A stretch of DNA of 64,000 nucleotides from Pseudomonas sp. 31-12 (GTDB lineage: Bacteria; Pseudomonadota; Gammaproteobacteria; Pseudomonadales; Pseudomonadaceae). Where the stretch lies: contig NZ_CP029482.1 in the NCBI RefSeq assembly GCF_003151075.1, positions 4,712,001-4,776,000 on the forward strand, read 5' to 3'. Shown piece by piece: positions 39,376 through 52,381 of the stretch. A program made the translations under genes and the position numbers. The first letter of the stretch is position 1. Every line of letters begins with the position of its first letter. The notes beneath the pieces are model-generated. The model searched no databases, was not told the DNA's origin, and worked only from the letters and a program-made list of their open reading frames with translations.

Positions 39376-42300
39376 CAGTTGATCTCCATCTCGTCGAGAA
39401 GCGACTCAAGCGCATCAAGACGTGCATCGTTGTCAGCCGGGGCGTGTTGCCCGGCCATGGCGGCATAAGCCTGAAGGTCGGTGGACTCGAACAGCGCGCG
39501 CAGCGGCAGCTCGATGCCCAGTTCCAGTTCCACGCGGGCGCTGGCCTGGGCGGCGAGCAGCGAATGCCCGCCCAATTCAAAGAAGTTGTCGCGTCGGCCG
39601 ATCTGCGCCACGCCCAGCACGTCGGCCCAGATCGCGGCCAGTTGCTGTTCGAGGTCGCCCTCAGGGGCTTCGAATGGACGTTGCCATTCCTGAGCGTCAG
39701 GCACTGGCAAGGCCTTGCGGTCGAGCTTGCCGTTGCCCGTCAGTGGCAAGGCATCGAGCAGTAGCCAGTGGCTCGGCACCATGTAATCCGGCAGATCGAC
39801 CTTGAGCGCGGCGCGCAGGTTGTCGCGCCAAGCGATCGGGGCAGTCGGGGTCTGCTCGGCTACGACGTAGGCGCAAAGTTGCGGCCCGCTTTCGCCTGCA
39901 TGCACACTCAACACCGCTTGGCGCACGCCCGGTTGAGCCAGCAACGCGGCTTCGATTTCACCCAGTTCGATACGGAAGCCACGGACCTTCACTTGCTGGT
40001 CGATGCGGCCGAGGTAATCGATGCTGCCGTCGGCACGCTGACGCGCCAGGTCGCCGCTGCGATAGAGCCGCTGCGAGGCCTCGAACGGGCTCGGCACAAA
40101 ACGCTCAGCGGTCAGGCCGAAACGGCCGTGATAACCCCGCGCCAGACCGGCGCCAGCGATGTACAGCTCGCCCGCCACACCCACCGGCACAGGTTGCAAC
40201 TGGCTGTCGAGCAAGTACCAGCGCAGGTCGCGGATCGGCAGGCCGATCGGGCTCTGGGCCTTGGCGTCGAGGTCGGCGAGGCGGATGGCGCGATAGGTCA
40301 CGTGCACCGTGGTTTCGGTGATGCCGTACATGTTGACCAGGGTTGGCTGTTGGTCGCCGAAGCGTTCGAACCAGGGACGCAGGCTTGCGACTTCGAGGGC
40401 TTCGCCGCCGAAAATCACCTGACGCAGCGCCATGCTTCGTGGGCTGGCGCAGGCAATCGGCAGCAATTGGCGGAACGCGGTCGGGGTCTGGTTTAACACC
40501 GTCACGCCTTCATCACAGAGCAAGCGATGGAACTCTTGCGGCTCTCGGCTGATGTAATACGGCACGATCACCAGACGCCCGCCGGTGCACAGCGAACCGA
40601 ACAGCTCCCACACCGAGAAATCGAACGCGTAGGAATGGAACAGCGTCCAGACATCGTCCGGGCCGAAGTTGAACTCGCCAGCGGTGGCCGTGAGCAGACG
40701 CCCGACGTTGCCATGGCTGAGCAATGCGCCCTTCGGCCGACCGGTGGAGCCGGAGGTGTAGATCACGTAGGCGAGGTTATCCGGCGTCGCCAGTGCCGAC
40801 AGGTTATCGTCGCTGAACGCGTCCAGTTGCAACGATTCCAGACTCAGCACCTGCAGACCGTCGAGAACCGGCAGACCGTCGATCAAGTGTTGCTGAGTCA
40901 GCAACAGCGTGATGCCGCTGTCTTCGATCATGTAGCTCAGGCGCTCGGCCGGGTATTGCGGATCGAGCGGCACGTAGGCGCCGCCGGCCTTGAGAATCGC
41001 CAGCAAGCCGATCACCAGCGGCATGGCCCGCTCGGTGGCGATGCCGACGCGCACTTCGGGGCCGACACCCAGCTCGCGCAGTGTGCGCGCCAGTCGGTTG
41101 GCCTGGGCGTTGAGCGCGGCGTAGGTCAGTTGCTCGCCTTCGTAAGTCAGTGCGATGGCGTTCGGCCGTTGTGCGGCTTGCGCTTCGAACAACTGGTGCA
41201 AGGTCGGCGACGTCGGTTGTGCCAGGAACGCAGGGTTCCAGTGCTGCACCAAGGCCTCTTGCTGCGACCCGTCAATCAGTGGCAGTTCGGCAACCCGTTG
41301 CTGCGGATCGCTGACCACCGCGCGCAGCAGGCTCAACCACTGCTCGGCGAGGCGCTGCATCGATGCCTCGTCGTAAAGGTCCGTGGCGTAAGTCAGGCTG
41401 GCATCGAGTGCTTCGCCCTGCTCCTGAGTGTCCAGCACCAGATCGAATTGTGTGGTGTGTTGCTGCCAGTGCAGACGTTCGACGTTCAAGTCAGCAACCG
41501 TGCGCTCAACGCTGGCACCCAACTGCTGCTGATGGTTGTAGAGCACCTGGAACAATGGGCTGTGATTGAGGCTGCGATCCGGTTGCAAGGCGTCGACCAA
41601 CTGCTCGAACGGCAAGTCCTGATGCGCCTGAGCCCCCAATGCAGTTTGCTTGACCTGTTGCAGCAAGGTGCTGAATGGCTGCTGCCCGTCGATCTCGGCT
41701 CGCAGCACTTGGGTGTTGATGAAGAAGCCGATCAGGCCCTCCGTTTCGAGACGCGAACGACCGGCGCTCGGCACACCTACGCTGATGCTCGACTGCCCGC
41801 TCTGGCGATGCAGTAAGGTCTGGAAACTCGCCAGTAACAGCATGAACAAGGTCACTTGCTGTTCCTGGGCGCGTTGACGCAAACCGGCGAGCAGGTCGCG
41901 ATCCACGTTGAGCATCAGGCTGGCACCGCGCTCGGTGCGACGGGCTGGACGGGTCAGTTCACTCGGCAATTCAAGCGGCGTTTGGTTGCCCGCCAGTTGC
42001 TCGCGCCACCAGGTCAGTTGGCGTGCGCCCTCGCCTGCTTCCAGCCAGTCACGCTGCCAACGGGCGTAGTCGCTGTAGTTCACCGGCAGGTCAGCCAAAC
42101 CGGCGGCGCGACCGCAAGCGGCCGCCTGATACAACGCACTGAACTCATCGACCATGACCTGCATCGACCAGCCATCGGCGGCGATGTGGTGCACGGTCAG
42201 CACCAGGACGTGTTCGTCGGTGTTCACTTGCAGCAGCAACACGCGCCACAGCGGACCGTTGCGCAAGTCGAATGGACGGGCGATTTCTTCGGCCACGGCG

Positions 42301-45300
42301 GCATCGACCGACGACTGATCGAGCGTGCGCTGTTCCAGTTGCAGCGTCAGAGTGTCATGCAGCACCGGACGCGCCTGCAGGCCATCCTGTTCGAAGGTGG
42401 TGCGCAGGGTCTGGTGACGGACCTGCAACTGTGTGAAGGCTTCACGCAAGGCGTCGCGGTTCAGCGGGCCCTTGAGGTGCAGCGCGGCAGGGATGTTGTA
42501 GGCCGGGCTCTGCGGGTCCAACTGCCAGAGAATCCATTGGCGCTGTTGAGCGTAAGAGAGGATCGGCGGCTGATCGACCGCAGCGTGTTGCAGCAAAGGT
42601 TGCCCGCTGGAATTGGCCAGTGCAGCCCGCCCTGCAAATTCCGCCAGGTTCGCGGCGGAGAACAGGCTGCTCACCGACAGTTCGAGCTGCAACTGCTGAC
42701 GCACGCGAGAGATCACTTGCAGCACCAGCAACGAGTGCCCGCCCAACTCGAAGAAGTTGTCGTCGCGGCCGACTTGCCCGACCTGCAACACGTCCTGCCA
42801 GATCAGCGCCAGTTGCGTTTCCAGCCCTTCGGCCGGGACGACGAAATCACGTAGGCCATCGCGAGCCTCGGCACGCGGCAAGGCCCGACGATCCAGTTTG
42901 CCGTTGTTGTTGAGCGGCAGTTTCGCCAGCAGGATCAGGTGATTCGGCACCATGTATTCCGGCAACGATTGACGCAAGACGGCTTTGAGGCCTTCCAGAT
43001 ACTCCGTCTCCGAAGCCACCGTGCCGTTGGCCACGATGTACGCCACCAGTTGCGAACCGTCCTGAGCGATGACCGCCGCTTCACGCACGTCTTCACGGGC
43101 TTGCAGGCAGGCTTCGATTTCACCCATTTCAATGCGGAAACCGCGGATCTTGACTTGATGGTCGATGCGGCCGACGTATTCCAGATGTCCTTCAGCGTTG
43201 TAGCGCGCCAGATCGCCGCTGCGGTACAGACGCGCGCCCGGCTCACGGGCAAACGGGTCTGGCAGGAAACGTTCAGCGGTCAGCGCTGGACGGTCGAAAT
43301 AGCTTTGAGCGAGGCAGGCCGGCGCGCCGATGCACAGTTCGCCGACGCCGCCGCTTGGCAACAATTGACCCGCCGCGTCCAGCACATACAGCGCACGACC
43401 GGCGATGGCGCGACCAATCGGAATGCCAAACGCGTCGCTGGCGTCTTCGAGACGGCATTCATGCACGCTGGACACCACGGTCGCCTCGGTCGGGCCGTAG
43501 GTGTTGAGCAATCGCACATGGCTTAATCCGGCCTGATGCCAAAAGCGCAGACCTTCGACCGACATCGCTTCGCCGCCGACGTGGACCTGGCGCAAAGCAC
43601 CGAGATTGCTGACCACGTCGCTCGCGCATTCGCGGGCCAGCAAATGCCAGTAAGCAGCCGGCAAGTCCGCCACGGTCACGCCGTGCTGGACGATTTCGGC
43701 GGCGAGACGACCGGCGTCCCACACCTCATCACCGCGCATGATCAACGCCGCGCCGACGCACAGCGCCGGGAAGCATTGCTCGACGAACCCGTCGAAGCTG
43801 AAGGTCGCGAACTGCAACACGCGGTCCGACGCCGACAGCAGCGAATAGTCGGCGGCGCCCTGGCAGAACTCGCGCAACGCGGCGTGGGCGATGGCCACGC
43901 CTTTGGGTTGGCCGGTGGAGCCGGAGGTGTAGATGATGTAGGCCAGGTCTTCAGCAACCGCGTGGTTGTGCGGATCGCTTTCCGGGTAGCCGGCGTTGTC
44001 GTCGAGGGTCAGACGTGGCACGCCTCGTACATCTTCCAGCAGGCCGGATTCGCACAGCAGCACGTCGAGACGGCTGTCGCCGATCATGTAGGCCAGGCGT
44101 TCGTTCGGGTATTTCGGATCGAGCGGCACGTACGCAGCGCCACTTTTCAGCACAGCCAACAGGCTGACAATCAATTGCGGACCACGGTGCAGCGCCAGAC
44201 CGACGCGTTTGCCCGGACCGGCACCGTTTTCAATCAGACGATGGGCCAGACGGTTGGCCTGGGTGTTCAATTGCGCGTAGCTCAGGGGCTGGCCGTCAAC
44301 CTGCAACGCCAGAGCGTCCGGGGTCGCGGCGGCCTGAGCGGCGATTTGCTCGTGGACCAGAAGTGTTGTGGATAACCCGATCGGCGGCGGTTGGCTGATC
44401 GCGAGCAGCGCGTTTTTGCCGTCGAGATCGAGCAGTTCCAGCGCGCCCAGTGCAGCGTCCGGCTGCGAAACCAATTGCGCCAACAGATGCTGCAAATTGG
44501 CCGACAACTCAGCGACCTGAGCCGCACTGAACCGCGCCGCGTCGTAGCTGAAGTCCAGGCTCAAGCCTTCGCCCAGTTCGATGCCCAGGGTCAGCGGGTA
44601 ATGCGTGCGCTCGTGATTGTGCAGGTTGCCGAACGACAACCCGGCCGGCGCGCCCTGTTTCAACGCTTCGGCCACCGGGAAGTTCTCGAACACCAGCAGG
44701 CTGTCGAACAGCGCCGAGCCCTGCTGCCCCGCCCACCCCTGAATGTCGTAAAGCGGCACATGCTCGAATTCGCGCATGGCCAGGTTCAGCCCTTGCAGCT
44801 CGCCGAGCCATTGGCTGACGGTTTGATCCGGCTTGATCGCGCAGACCAGCGGCAGTGTGTTGATGAACAAGCCGAGCTGCTGTTCGATGCCTGGCAGCGG
44901 CGCCGAACGCCCGGCCACGGTGGCGCCAAACACCACGCAATCCTGGCCGGTGTAGCGATGCAGCAACAGGCTCCACGCCGCTTGCAGCACGGTGTTGAGG
45001 GTGACTTTCTGCTGACGGGCGAACTCGGCCAGACGCTGTGTCGCGCGGCTGTCGAGTGCTACGCGGCATTCCTCACTGCCTTCGACACTAACCGGCGGGC
45101 GCAAAGCTTCGGCCAGCAAGGTCGGCGCTTCGAGCGGTGCCAGTGCAGCTTTCCAGAACTGCTCACCCGCGGCGGCCGATTGCTGCTGTAACCAGCCCAG
45201 ATAATCGCGGTATTGCCCGGTCGGTACCGGCAGCGATGGCCCGGCGGCGTAGTGCTGGATGACTTCGGCGAGCAACTGCGCGTTGCTCCAGCCGTCCATC

Positions 45301-48300
45301 AAAATGTGGTGGCTGGTGTAGATCAGGTGCCAGTCATTGGCGCCCGTGCGGACAAGCTTCAAGCGGAACAGCGGCGCGGTGCCCAGTTCAAAACCTTCGG
45401 CGCGCTCGGCGTCGGCCAGCGCATCGGTGTCGGTTGCTTCAAGCACTTCAAGCGGCAACGCGACGTTGCGGACAATCGCCTGGTGCGCGGTGTCGAGGCC
45501 CAGCCAGTGAAAGCTGCTGCGCAGAATGTCATGACGCTCCAGCGCGGTTTGCCAAGCCTGAGTGAATCGCTGCGGATCGAGGCCCTGAATGTCCAGGCGC
45601 AACTGACTGATGTAGGCGCCGACCTCGGGTTCGTAGAGGGTGTGGAACAGCATGCCCTGCTGCATCGGCGACAGTGGATATAAGTCTTCAAGCGTCGCGA
45701 CTGGCAATTCGTCGAGTTGCGTCTGACTGATGCGCGCCAGCGGGAAGTCCGACGGCGTCGCTTGGGTTGCCTCAACCGCGCAGCAATGCTCGATCAGCGC
45801 ATTGAGTTCTTGCGCGTAATCATCAGCCACACGCTGAATGGTCGCGGCATCAAACATCTCACGGCTGAAGCCCCAGCTCAGCGACAACTCACCGCCATAG
45901 ACCTGGCCTTCGACCGTCAGCCAGTTGCCCAACGGCGCCGATGGGTCCTGCGCCACGCCATTGCCTTCGGTGGACGGCACAAACATCGCCGCGTCGTCGA
46001 ACTGACGGTCGAACTGCCCCAGATAGTTGAAGGTGATGCGCGGTTGCGGCAACGCAGCCAGTTCGGCGCGGATCGCCGGGGAGCCGAGGTAACGCAGCGC
46101 GCCGTAACCGAGGCCTTTGTCCGGCACCGCGCGCAGTTGTTCCTTGATGGTTTTGATCGACGCGCCGAGCTCACTCGATGGCATCAGATTGACCGGGAAC
46201 AGGCTGGTGAACCAGCCGACGGTGCGGGTCAGGTCGATGTCGTCGAACAGGTCTTCGCGGCCATGGCCTTCGAGCTGAATCAGCGTGCTGCCCTGCCCGC
46301 TCCAGCGGCACACCGCCCGTGCCAGCGCGGTCAGCAGCAAGTCGTTGACCTGGGTGCGATATGCCGCTGGGGCGTGTTGCAGCAGTTTGCGGGTTTGTTC
46401 GGCGTCGAGTTTGATCTCGAGTTTGTGCTCGAAGCGGTTTTGCAGCGCGCCGTTCGGGCGGTCGCATGGCAGATCGCTCGGCGCGTTTTTCAGTTGGGTC
46501 TGCCAGTGTCCGAGGCTGTTTTCAAAGACTGGCAGATGATCCTGCAAGCGAGCGACCCAGCGCTGATAGGTGCTGGTTTTCGCCAGCGACACATTACCGC
46601 CGCTGTAGAACTGCTGAAGATCTTCCAGCAGCACGCGCCAGGAAACACCGTCCACCGCCAAGTGATGAATGACCAGCAGCAAACGCTGAGTTGCGTCGGC
46701 CATCGTCACCAGCAGCGCACGCATCAGCGGGCCATTTTGCAAATCGAGACTGCGCTGGGCTTCGTCGCACAGGGCGTTGAGTTCTTCGACCGATTGCACC
46801 TGACGCTGCCACAAGACCGACTCGGTGGTCGGCGCGGCATAGGCTTGCTGCCAACCTTCGGCAGTCTGTTCATAACGCAGGCGCAGGCTGTCGTGATGGG
46901 TCAGCAATTGCTCTAACGCGCGATCCAGCGCTTCGACGTTCAACGCCTCGCGCGGCACCAGCAGCAACGACTGGTTCCAGTGCTGACGCTCGGGGATGAC
47001 TTGCTCAAAGAACCACTGTTGCACCGACGCCAGCGCCACCGCGCCCACCGCCGGGCCTTGATCGATCAACGATTGCTCGCCGCTGCGAGCCGCCTGGGCC
47101 AGGCTGCGGATGGTCTGGTGCTGGAACAAATCCTTGGGGCTCAACACGATCCCGGCCTGACGCGCGCGGCTGACCACTTGCATCGAGACGATGGAGTCGC
47201 CGCCCAGTTCGAAGAAGTTGTCTTCCAGACCGACGTTGTCGATGGCCAGCACATCCTGCCAGATCGCGGCGAGGGCTTTTTCCATCGCCGTGCGCGGCGC
47301 GACGTGTTCGCGCTGTTGTTGCGAGCCATCGATTGCCGGCAAGGCCTTGCGGTCGAGTTTGCCGTTGGGGGTCAGTGGCAACTGCGCGAGGAACAGCAGG
47401 AACGCAGGGACCATGTAGTCCGGCAGATGCTGACGCAGTGCGGCTTTCAGGGATTCACGCAGAGTCGCTTGCGCATCGGCGTCGTCCATCAACGCCGGAT
47501 CGCTCGGCACGATGTACGCCACCAGTTGCTGCCCGTTGACGCCGTCCTGCGCCAACACCGCCAATTCGCGCACGGGCGCTTGCTGCAACAGCCGCGCTTC
47601 GATTTCACCCAGCTCGATACGGAAGCCACGGACCTTGACCTGATGGTCGATGCGCCCGACGTATTGCAGCGAGCCGTCGGCCTGATAACGGGTCAGGTCG
47701 CCGGTGCGGTACAGGCGTTCGCCGTTGCTGGCGAAAGGGTTCGGCACGTACTTCTCGGCGGTCATGCCCGGGCGTGCAAGGTAACCGCGGGTGATGCCTG
47801 CGCCCGACAGGTACAGCTCGGCGGACACGCCTTGGGGCACCGGTTGCAGGTCGGCATCCAGCACATAGCTGGCGGTGTGCTTGAGCGGTCGGCCGATGTT
47901 CGCGCGGCCACCGGCCTCACGGCGAGTCCAGGTGGAATAGGTGGTGTCTTCCGACGGCCCATACAAATCGTAGACGTGCTCGACGGTCGGTTGCTGATAC
48001 AGCGCCTCCACAAGGCTTTGCTTCAGCGGCTCGCCGGCCAGGTTGATGATGCGCACGCTCGGCGGGATCTGCCCGTCGCGCTGCAAGGCAGCGATTGCCG
48101 ACGGCACGGTGTTGATCAGGCGCACCTGATCCCGGGCCGGTAGTTGCGGCAATTCCAGGGCATTGCGGGCGATGATCACCGAGCCGCCGTTGGCCAGGGT
48201 CACAAACAACTCCCACACCGACAGGTCGAAGCACACCGAGGTCGAGGCCAGCACACCCTGGATGTCTTCGCGGCTGTAGACCGATTTCGACCAGTCGATC

Positions 48301-50342
48301 AGCGCCAGCACGTTGCGATGGGCGATGGCCACGCCTTTGGGTTTGCCGGTCGAACCGGAGGTGTAGATCACGTAGGCCAGATTGTCCGGCGCGACGCGGG
48401 TGACCGGCGCGCTGGTTGGGTAAGCGGCCCACGTCATGTCGTCCATGAGCAGCACTTGCGTTTCGGCTGCCACGGTCAAGGTCGCGGCGACCGATTGCTC
48501 GGTCAGCAGCACCAGGGCGCGGCTGTCTTCGAGCATGTAGGCAACGCGTTCGGCCGGATAATCCGGGTCCAGCGGCACGTAGGCGCCACCGGCCTTGAGC
48601 ACGGCGAGCAATGCGACCAGCAAGTTGTCGGAGCGCTGCATGGCCACGCCGACCCGGACTTCCGCACCGACACCCAGCTCGATCAACTTGTGGGCCAGGC
48701 GATTAGCCTGACCGTCGAGTTCGGCGTAGGTCAGTTGCTGGGTGGCAAAAGTCACCGCCAACGCGTCCGGGCTAGCCGTGACTTGCTGGCTGATCAGTTG
48801 ATGAATGCACAGGTCCTGCGGGAAGCTTTCGTCGGCGCGATTCCAGTCATGCACGATGCGCTGGTACTCGCCGCTTTCCAGCAGCGGCAAATCGCTGATG
48901 CGCTGCTGCGAATCGCTGACCATGCCCTGCAACAGATGCGTCCAGTGCTGCGCCATCCGCGCGATGGTCGCGGCGTCGAACAGGTCGTTAGCGTAGGTCA
49001 GCGCGGCGTGCAGCTTGCCACCTTTTTCGTAAGTATCGAGGGTCAGGTCGAACTGCGTGGTGCGCCCTTCCCACTCAATCACGCCCAGCGCCAGGCCGGA
49101 CGCCGTGCTGACCGTGGAAATGTCCGCGACCTGCGGCTGGTGGTTGTACATCACCTGGAACAGCGGCGTGTGGCTGAGGCTGCGTTCCAGTTTCAGCGCT
49201 TCGACCAGACGCTCGAACGGCAAATCCTGATGGGCCTGGGCACCGAGGGCGGTTTCCTTGATGGCGCGCAGCAACTCGTCGACGCGGGTCTGGCCGTCGA
49301 GCTTCGTGCGCAACACCTGGGTGTTGACGAAGAAGCCGATCAAGCCTTCGATTTCGGCGCGGTTGCGGTTGGCAATCGGCACGCCGACGCGGATGTCGGT
49401 CTGCCCGGTGTAGCGATGCAGCAGCGCATTGAAGGCGCCGAGCAACAGCATGAACAGGGTGATGTTGTGTTTCTGCGCCGTGGCCCGCAGTTGCTCGGCC
49501 AGTTGCGCATCCACCGCGAATTCGTAACGGGTGCCGCGATAGCTAGGCATCGCCGGGCGCGGGTGATCGGTGGGCAGTTCCAGCACCGGGTGCTCGTCGC
49601 CCAGTTGCGCCTGCCAGTAATCGAGCTGGAGCGCCTGTTCGCCCGCCTCCAGCCAGCGGCGCTGCCACAAGGCGTAGTCGCTGTACTGGATCGGCAACGC
49701 CGCGAGTTGCGGTTGCGTGCCGGCCTCGAAGGCGTCGTAGCAGCGGATGAATTCGTCGATCAGCACGTTCATCGACCAGCCGTCGGAAACGATGTGGTGC
49801 AGGGTCAGCAGCAGGACGTGTTCTTCGTCGGCGAGCTTGAGCAAGGTGACGCGTAGCAGCGGGCCGACGGACAGATCAAACGGCAACACTGATTGCTGCT
49901 CGGCCGCTTGAGCGACTGCCACTTCGCGCTCAGCGGCCGATAGCGCGCTGAAATCCACCTGATCGATGACCAACGGCGCGCTGGCCGGCACTTGCAGCAA
50001 GGTGTCGTCGGCCTGGCGCTGGAACACCGTGCGCAGGGTTTCGTGACGCGCCACCAGGCTGGCGAAGGCTTGCTCCAGCGCCGGCAGGTTCAACCGCCCG
50101 GTCAGACGCACCGCGCCGGGCAGGTTATAGGCGCCGCTTTGCGGGTCGAGCTGCCAGAGAAACCACATGCGTTGCTGGGCGTACGACAGCGCCTGGCGGT
50201 CTTCGGCTTCGACACCGGCAGGAATGGGAAACCGGGCGAAATCAACGCCTTCCTTTTGCAAGGCCGCAAGGAACATCTGGCGCTTTTCCAGGGGCAACCC
50301 GATAAACCGGCGAGCAAGTTTCAAGGAGTCTTCAGCATTCAT
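39375..50342 (-). CDS. pvdJ: Pyoverdine NRPS, three modules (C-A-T-E / C-A-T / C-A-T)
   Basis: 3655 residues. Module 1: LCL C (LSYAQQRMW about 50, HHIVSDGWS about 180), A (TSGSTGKPKG about 660), T GGDS (about 1048), E (HHLAVDGVSWR about 1230). Module 2: DCL C (EDLYPLSPMQQGM about 1554), A (about 2142), T GGHS (about 2534). Module 3: LCL C (LSYAQQRQW about 2597), A (about 3199), T GGHS (about 3592), no thioesterase, ending in an acidic tail (LDALESLLDEMEIN) that may dock to the next synthetase. Hand-read codes: DLWNNALTYK (close to an Ala code), DGEDHGTVVK (the Lys code as I recall it from pyoverdine NRPSs) and DFWNIGMVHK (Thr). Predicted output: D-Ala, Lys, Thr. The first C domain accepts an L-residue, as expected if it follows PvdL, which ends with L-Dab. 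Naming is positional. Confidence 0.93.
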
Positions 50343-50396
50343 TTCTAAGCATCCGGATCAGTGGCGGGAAGCACAAAGGCACGTCGTCCCTATAAA

Positions 50397-50438
50397 ACGA
50401 ATGCAGACCGGAAAAATTAGCGAATGAGAACAAGTATC
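50397..50438 (-). promoter_or_regulatory. Candidate iron-responsive promoter region of the NRPS operon
   Basis: On the minus strand TAATT-N15-CGT (50397-50419) is a poor version of the PvdS box, with one base wrong and spacing one short. It is preceded by an ATGAGAAC-containing, Fur-box-like stretch (about 50418-50438). Given the strong boxes elsewhere in the locus this is only a candidate. Confidence 0.35.
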
Positions 50439-50480
50439 AGGAAGGGGGATGGAACGAGGAAATACAGGGCGATGAAAAAA

Positions 50481-50573
50481 CCTGTGGGAGCGGGCTTGCC
50501 CGCGATAGGGTCGGCACATTCAACAGGTATGTGACTGACAGACCGCTATCGCGGGCAAGCCCGCTCCCACAGG
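50481..50573. repeat. REPIN between pvdG and the NRPS operon
   Basis: Inverted REP copies CCTGTGGGAGCGGGCTTGCC and complement around about 45 bases. Confidence 0.85.
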
Positions 50574-50596
50574 TATTGAGTGAAGCTTGAGATCTG

Positions 50597-51331
50597 TTAG
50601 CTGACGGCCATCAAGCCATGCCGGCGATGATGCACATCGAGCTGATCCTTGATCACCCGCAGCACCTTGGCCTCGTGCTCATGGATGAAGAAATGCCCGC
50701 CGGCCAGCATGTCCACGGAAAAGCTGCCGTGGGTTTCCTTGCTCCAGCCGATCAACTGCTCGGTGGTGGCGCGGTCGGCCTTGCCGCCGAGCACGTGCAC
50801 CGGGCACTTGAGCAACGGACGCTGCTGCGGTTCGAAACGCCCGCACAGCAGGAAATCCGCACGCAGCACCGGCAGCGTCAGGCTCATCAATTCCTCGTTG
50901 GCCAGCACTTCTTCGCTGGTGCCATTGAGGGTGCGCAGTTGATCGATCAACTCGGCATCAGTCCTGGGTTCAGCGAAACCGCGATCGTAGTCGGCCCGCA
51001 TGGTCGGCGCAGCGGTGCCCGAAGCGAACAGCGCCACCGGTTCCGGGCAACCCAGCGAGCGAAACGCATGGGCCATTTCACAGGCCAGCAACGCGCCCAG
51101 GCTATGGCCGAACAACGCGTACGGCGCCTTGAGCGTGGCTTTTTGTTCCTGCGCCAGTTGCAACGCCAGGCGCCGCATGTCGGTGTGCAACGGCTCGCCA
51201 TACCGCGCGCCTCGGCCAGGCAGCTCCACCGGTTGCAGCTTGAGCCACTCCGGCAGCTTGCGCCGCCACCGGCTGTAAACCATGGCGCTCGCGCCTGAAT
51301 AGGGCAGGCACAGCAATGTCAGCTGGGTCAC
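50597..51331 (-). CDS. pvdG: Type II (editing) thioesterase
   Basis: 244 residues, GrsT-like external thioesterase. LLCLPYSGASAMVYSRW at the N-terminus, PGRGARYGEP, the nucleophile elbow ALFGHSLGALLACEMAH (Ser about 92) and the C-terminal His in AGGHFFIHEHE are all canonical. Such enzymes clear misprimed or stalled acyl groups from NRPS carrier domains. P. aeruginosa pvdG is the pyoverdine-linked member. It lies upstream of the NRPS genes on the same strand with a one-mismatch PvdS box (TAATT-N16-CGT) 35 bases before its ATG, and a REPIN separates it from the NRPS. Confidence 0.93.
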   Translation of the reverse strand: MTQLTLLCLPYSGASAMVYSRWRRKLPEWLKLQPVELPGRGARYGEPLHTDMRRLALQLAQEQKATLKAPYALFGHSLGALLACEMAHAFRSLGCPEPVALFASGTAAPTMRADYDRGFAEPRTDAELIDQLRTLNGTSEEVLANEELMSLTLPVLRADFLLCGRFEPQQRPLLKCPVHVLGGKADRATTEQLIGWSKETHGSFSVDMLAGGHFFIHEHEAKVLRVIKDQLDVHHRRHGLMAVS

Positions 51332-51365
51332 CGGGCTTACCTCGAAAAGTTGTCTGTATTAGAGA

Positions 51366-51389
51366 ACGGATGAGCACCGCGCAGAATTA
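51366..51389 (-). promoter_or_regulatory. Near-perfect iron-starvation box for pvdG
   Basis: On the minus strand TAATT, 16 bases, CGT: one mismatch from TAAAT-N16-CGT with correct spacing. Confidence 0.6.
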
Positions 51390-51401
51390 GCCGTACCAAT
51401 G

Positions 51402-51487
51402 ACCCTGTGGGAGCGGGCCTGCTCGCGATAGCGGTGCAACAGTCACCATCAAGTTGACTGACACGCCGCTATCGCAAGCAAGTCCCC
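51402..51487. repeat. Decayed REPIN
   Basis: The left copy (CCCTGTGGGAGCGGGCCTGC) is normal. The right arm is degraded (GCTATCGCAAGCAAGTCCCC), so the hairpin is imperfect. Confidence 0.65.
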
Positions 51488-51592
51488 CGTTAATCTCTAT
51501 TTCAGGTGACGAAACTTTCATGGTTCGGCGTGAACTCTCGCCAGCACCCGCCAGTCAGCTGATTAAGCCCTCAACTCAAGGCGCCAACGCTG

Positions 51593-52381
51593 ATGCAGAT
51601 TTCCCTCGACCAACAAGTTGCCCTCGTCACCGGTGCCAGTTCCGGCATTGGCGCAGGCGCTGCCAAGGCTTTGGCTGCCGCTGGGGCTGCGGTGGTGATC
51701 AACTACCATTCCCAGGCTGAGCCCGCCGAAGCACTGGCCCGGCAGATCAACGCTGAAGGCGGTCGCGCCCTCGCCCTCGGTGCCGATGTCTCCAACGAAG
51801 CCGATGTCGAACGCCTGTTCGCGCAAACCCTGGAAGCGTTCGGCTCGGTGGACATTCTGGTGGCCAATTCGGGCATGCAGAAAGACGCGCCAGCAGTAGA
51901 CATGACCCTCGCCGACTGGAACCAGGTGATCGGCGTCAACCTCACCGGCCAGTTCCTCTGTGCCCGCGCCGCTCTGCGGATTTTCAACAAGCAAGGCATC
52001 CGTAAAGGCGTGTCCCGGGCCGCCGGCAAGATTATTCATATGAGCTCGGTGCACCAGCGCATTCCCTGGGCCGGCCACGTCAACTACGCCGCGTCCAAGG
52101 GTGGCGTGGACATGCTGATGCAAACCCTCGCCCAGGAAGTCAGCCACCAGCGCATCCGCATTAATGGCATCGCGCCGGGGGCGATTCGCACGGCAATCAA
52201 CCACGATGCCAACGAGGAACAGTTGCTCAAACTCATTCCTTACGGCCGGGTCGGTGAAGTCGAGGACGTCGCCAACGCGGTGGTCTTCCTCGCCTCGGAT
52301 GCCTCCGACTACATCGTCGGCACCACCCTGTTCATCGACGGAGGCATGAGCCTCTATCCGGAGTTTCGCGGCAATGGCTGA
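51593..52381 (+). CDS. SDR oxidoreductase, glucose 1-dehydrogenase type
   Basis: 262 residues. Rossmann motif VALVTGASSGIGAGAAKAL, NSG (equivalent of NAG) at about 90, and the catalytic Ser-Tyr-Lys in HMSSVHQRIPWAGHVNYAASKG. The C-terminal GTTLFIDGGMSLYPEF closely recalls Bacillus glucose 1-dehydrogenases, whose reaction is glucose + NAD(P)+ to gluconolactone. Substrate assignment is by resemblance only. It is cytoplasmic. The downstream GH15 gene starts inside its 3' end (8-base overlap), so the two are co-translated and probably metabolically linked. Confidence 0.87.
   Translation: MQISLDQQVALVTGASSGIGAGAAKALAAAGAAVVINYHSQAEPAEALARQINAEGGRALALGADVSNEADVERLFAQTLEAFGSVDILVANSGMQKDAPAVDMTLADWNQVIGVNLTGQFLCARAALRIFNKQGIRKGVSRAAGKIIHMSSVHQRIPWAGHVNYAASKGGVDMLMQTLAQEVSHQRIRINGIAPGAIRTAINHDANEEQLLKLIPYGRVGEVEDVANAVVFLASDASDYIVGTTLFIDGGMSLYPEFRGNG

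Noticed and set aside
50397..50419. Calling a true PvdS box before the first NRPS gene
   Set aside because: It has one mismatch and 15-base spacing instead of 16, so it was kept only as a weak candidate.
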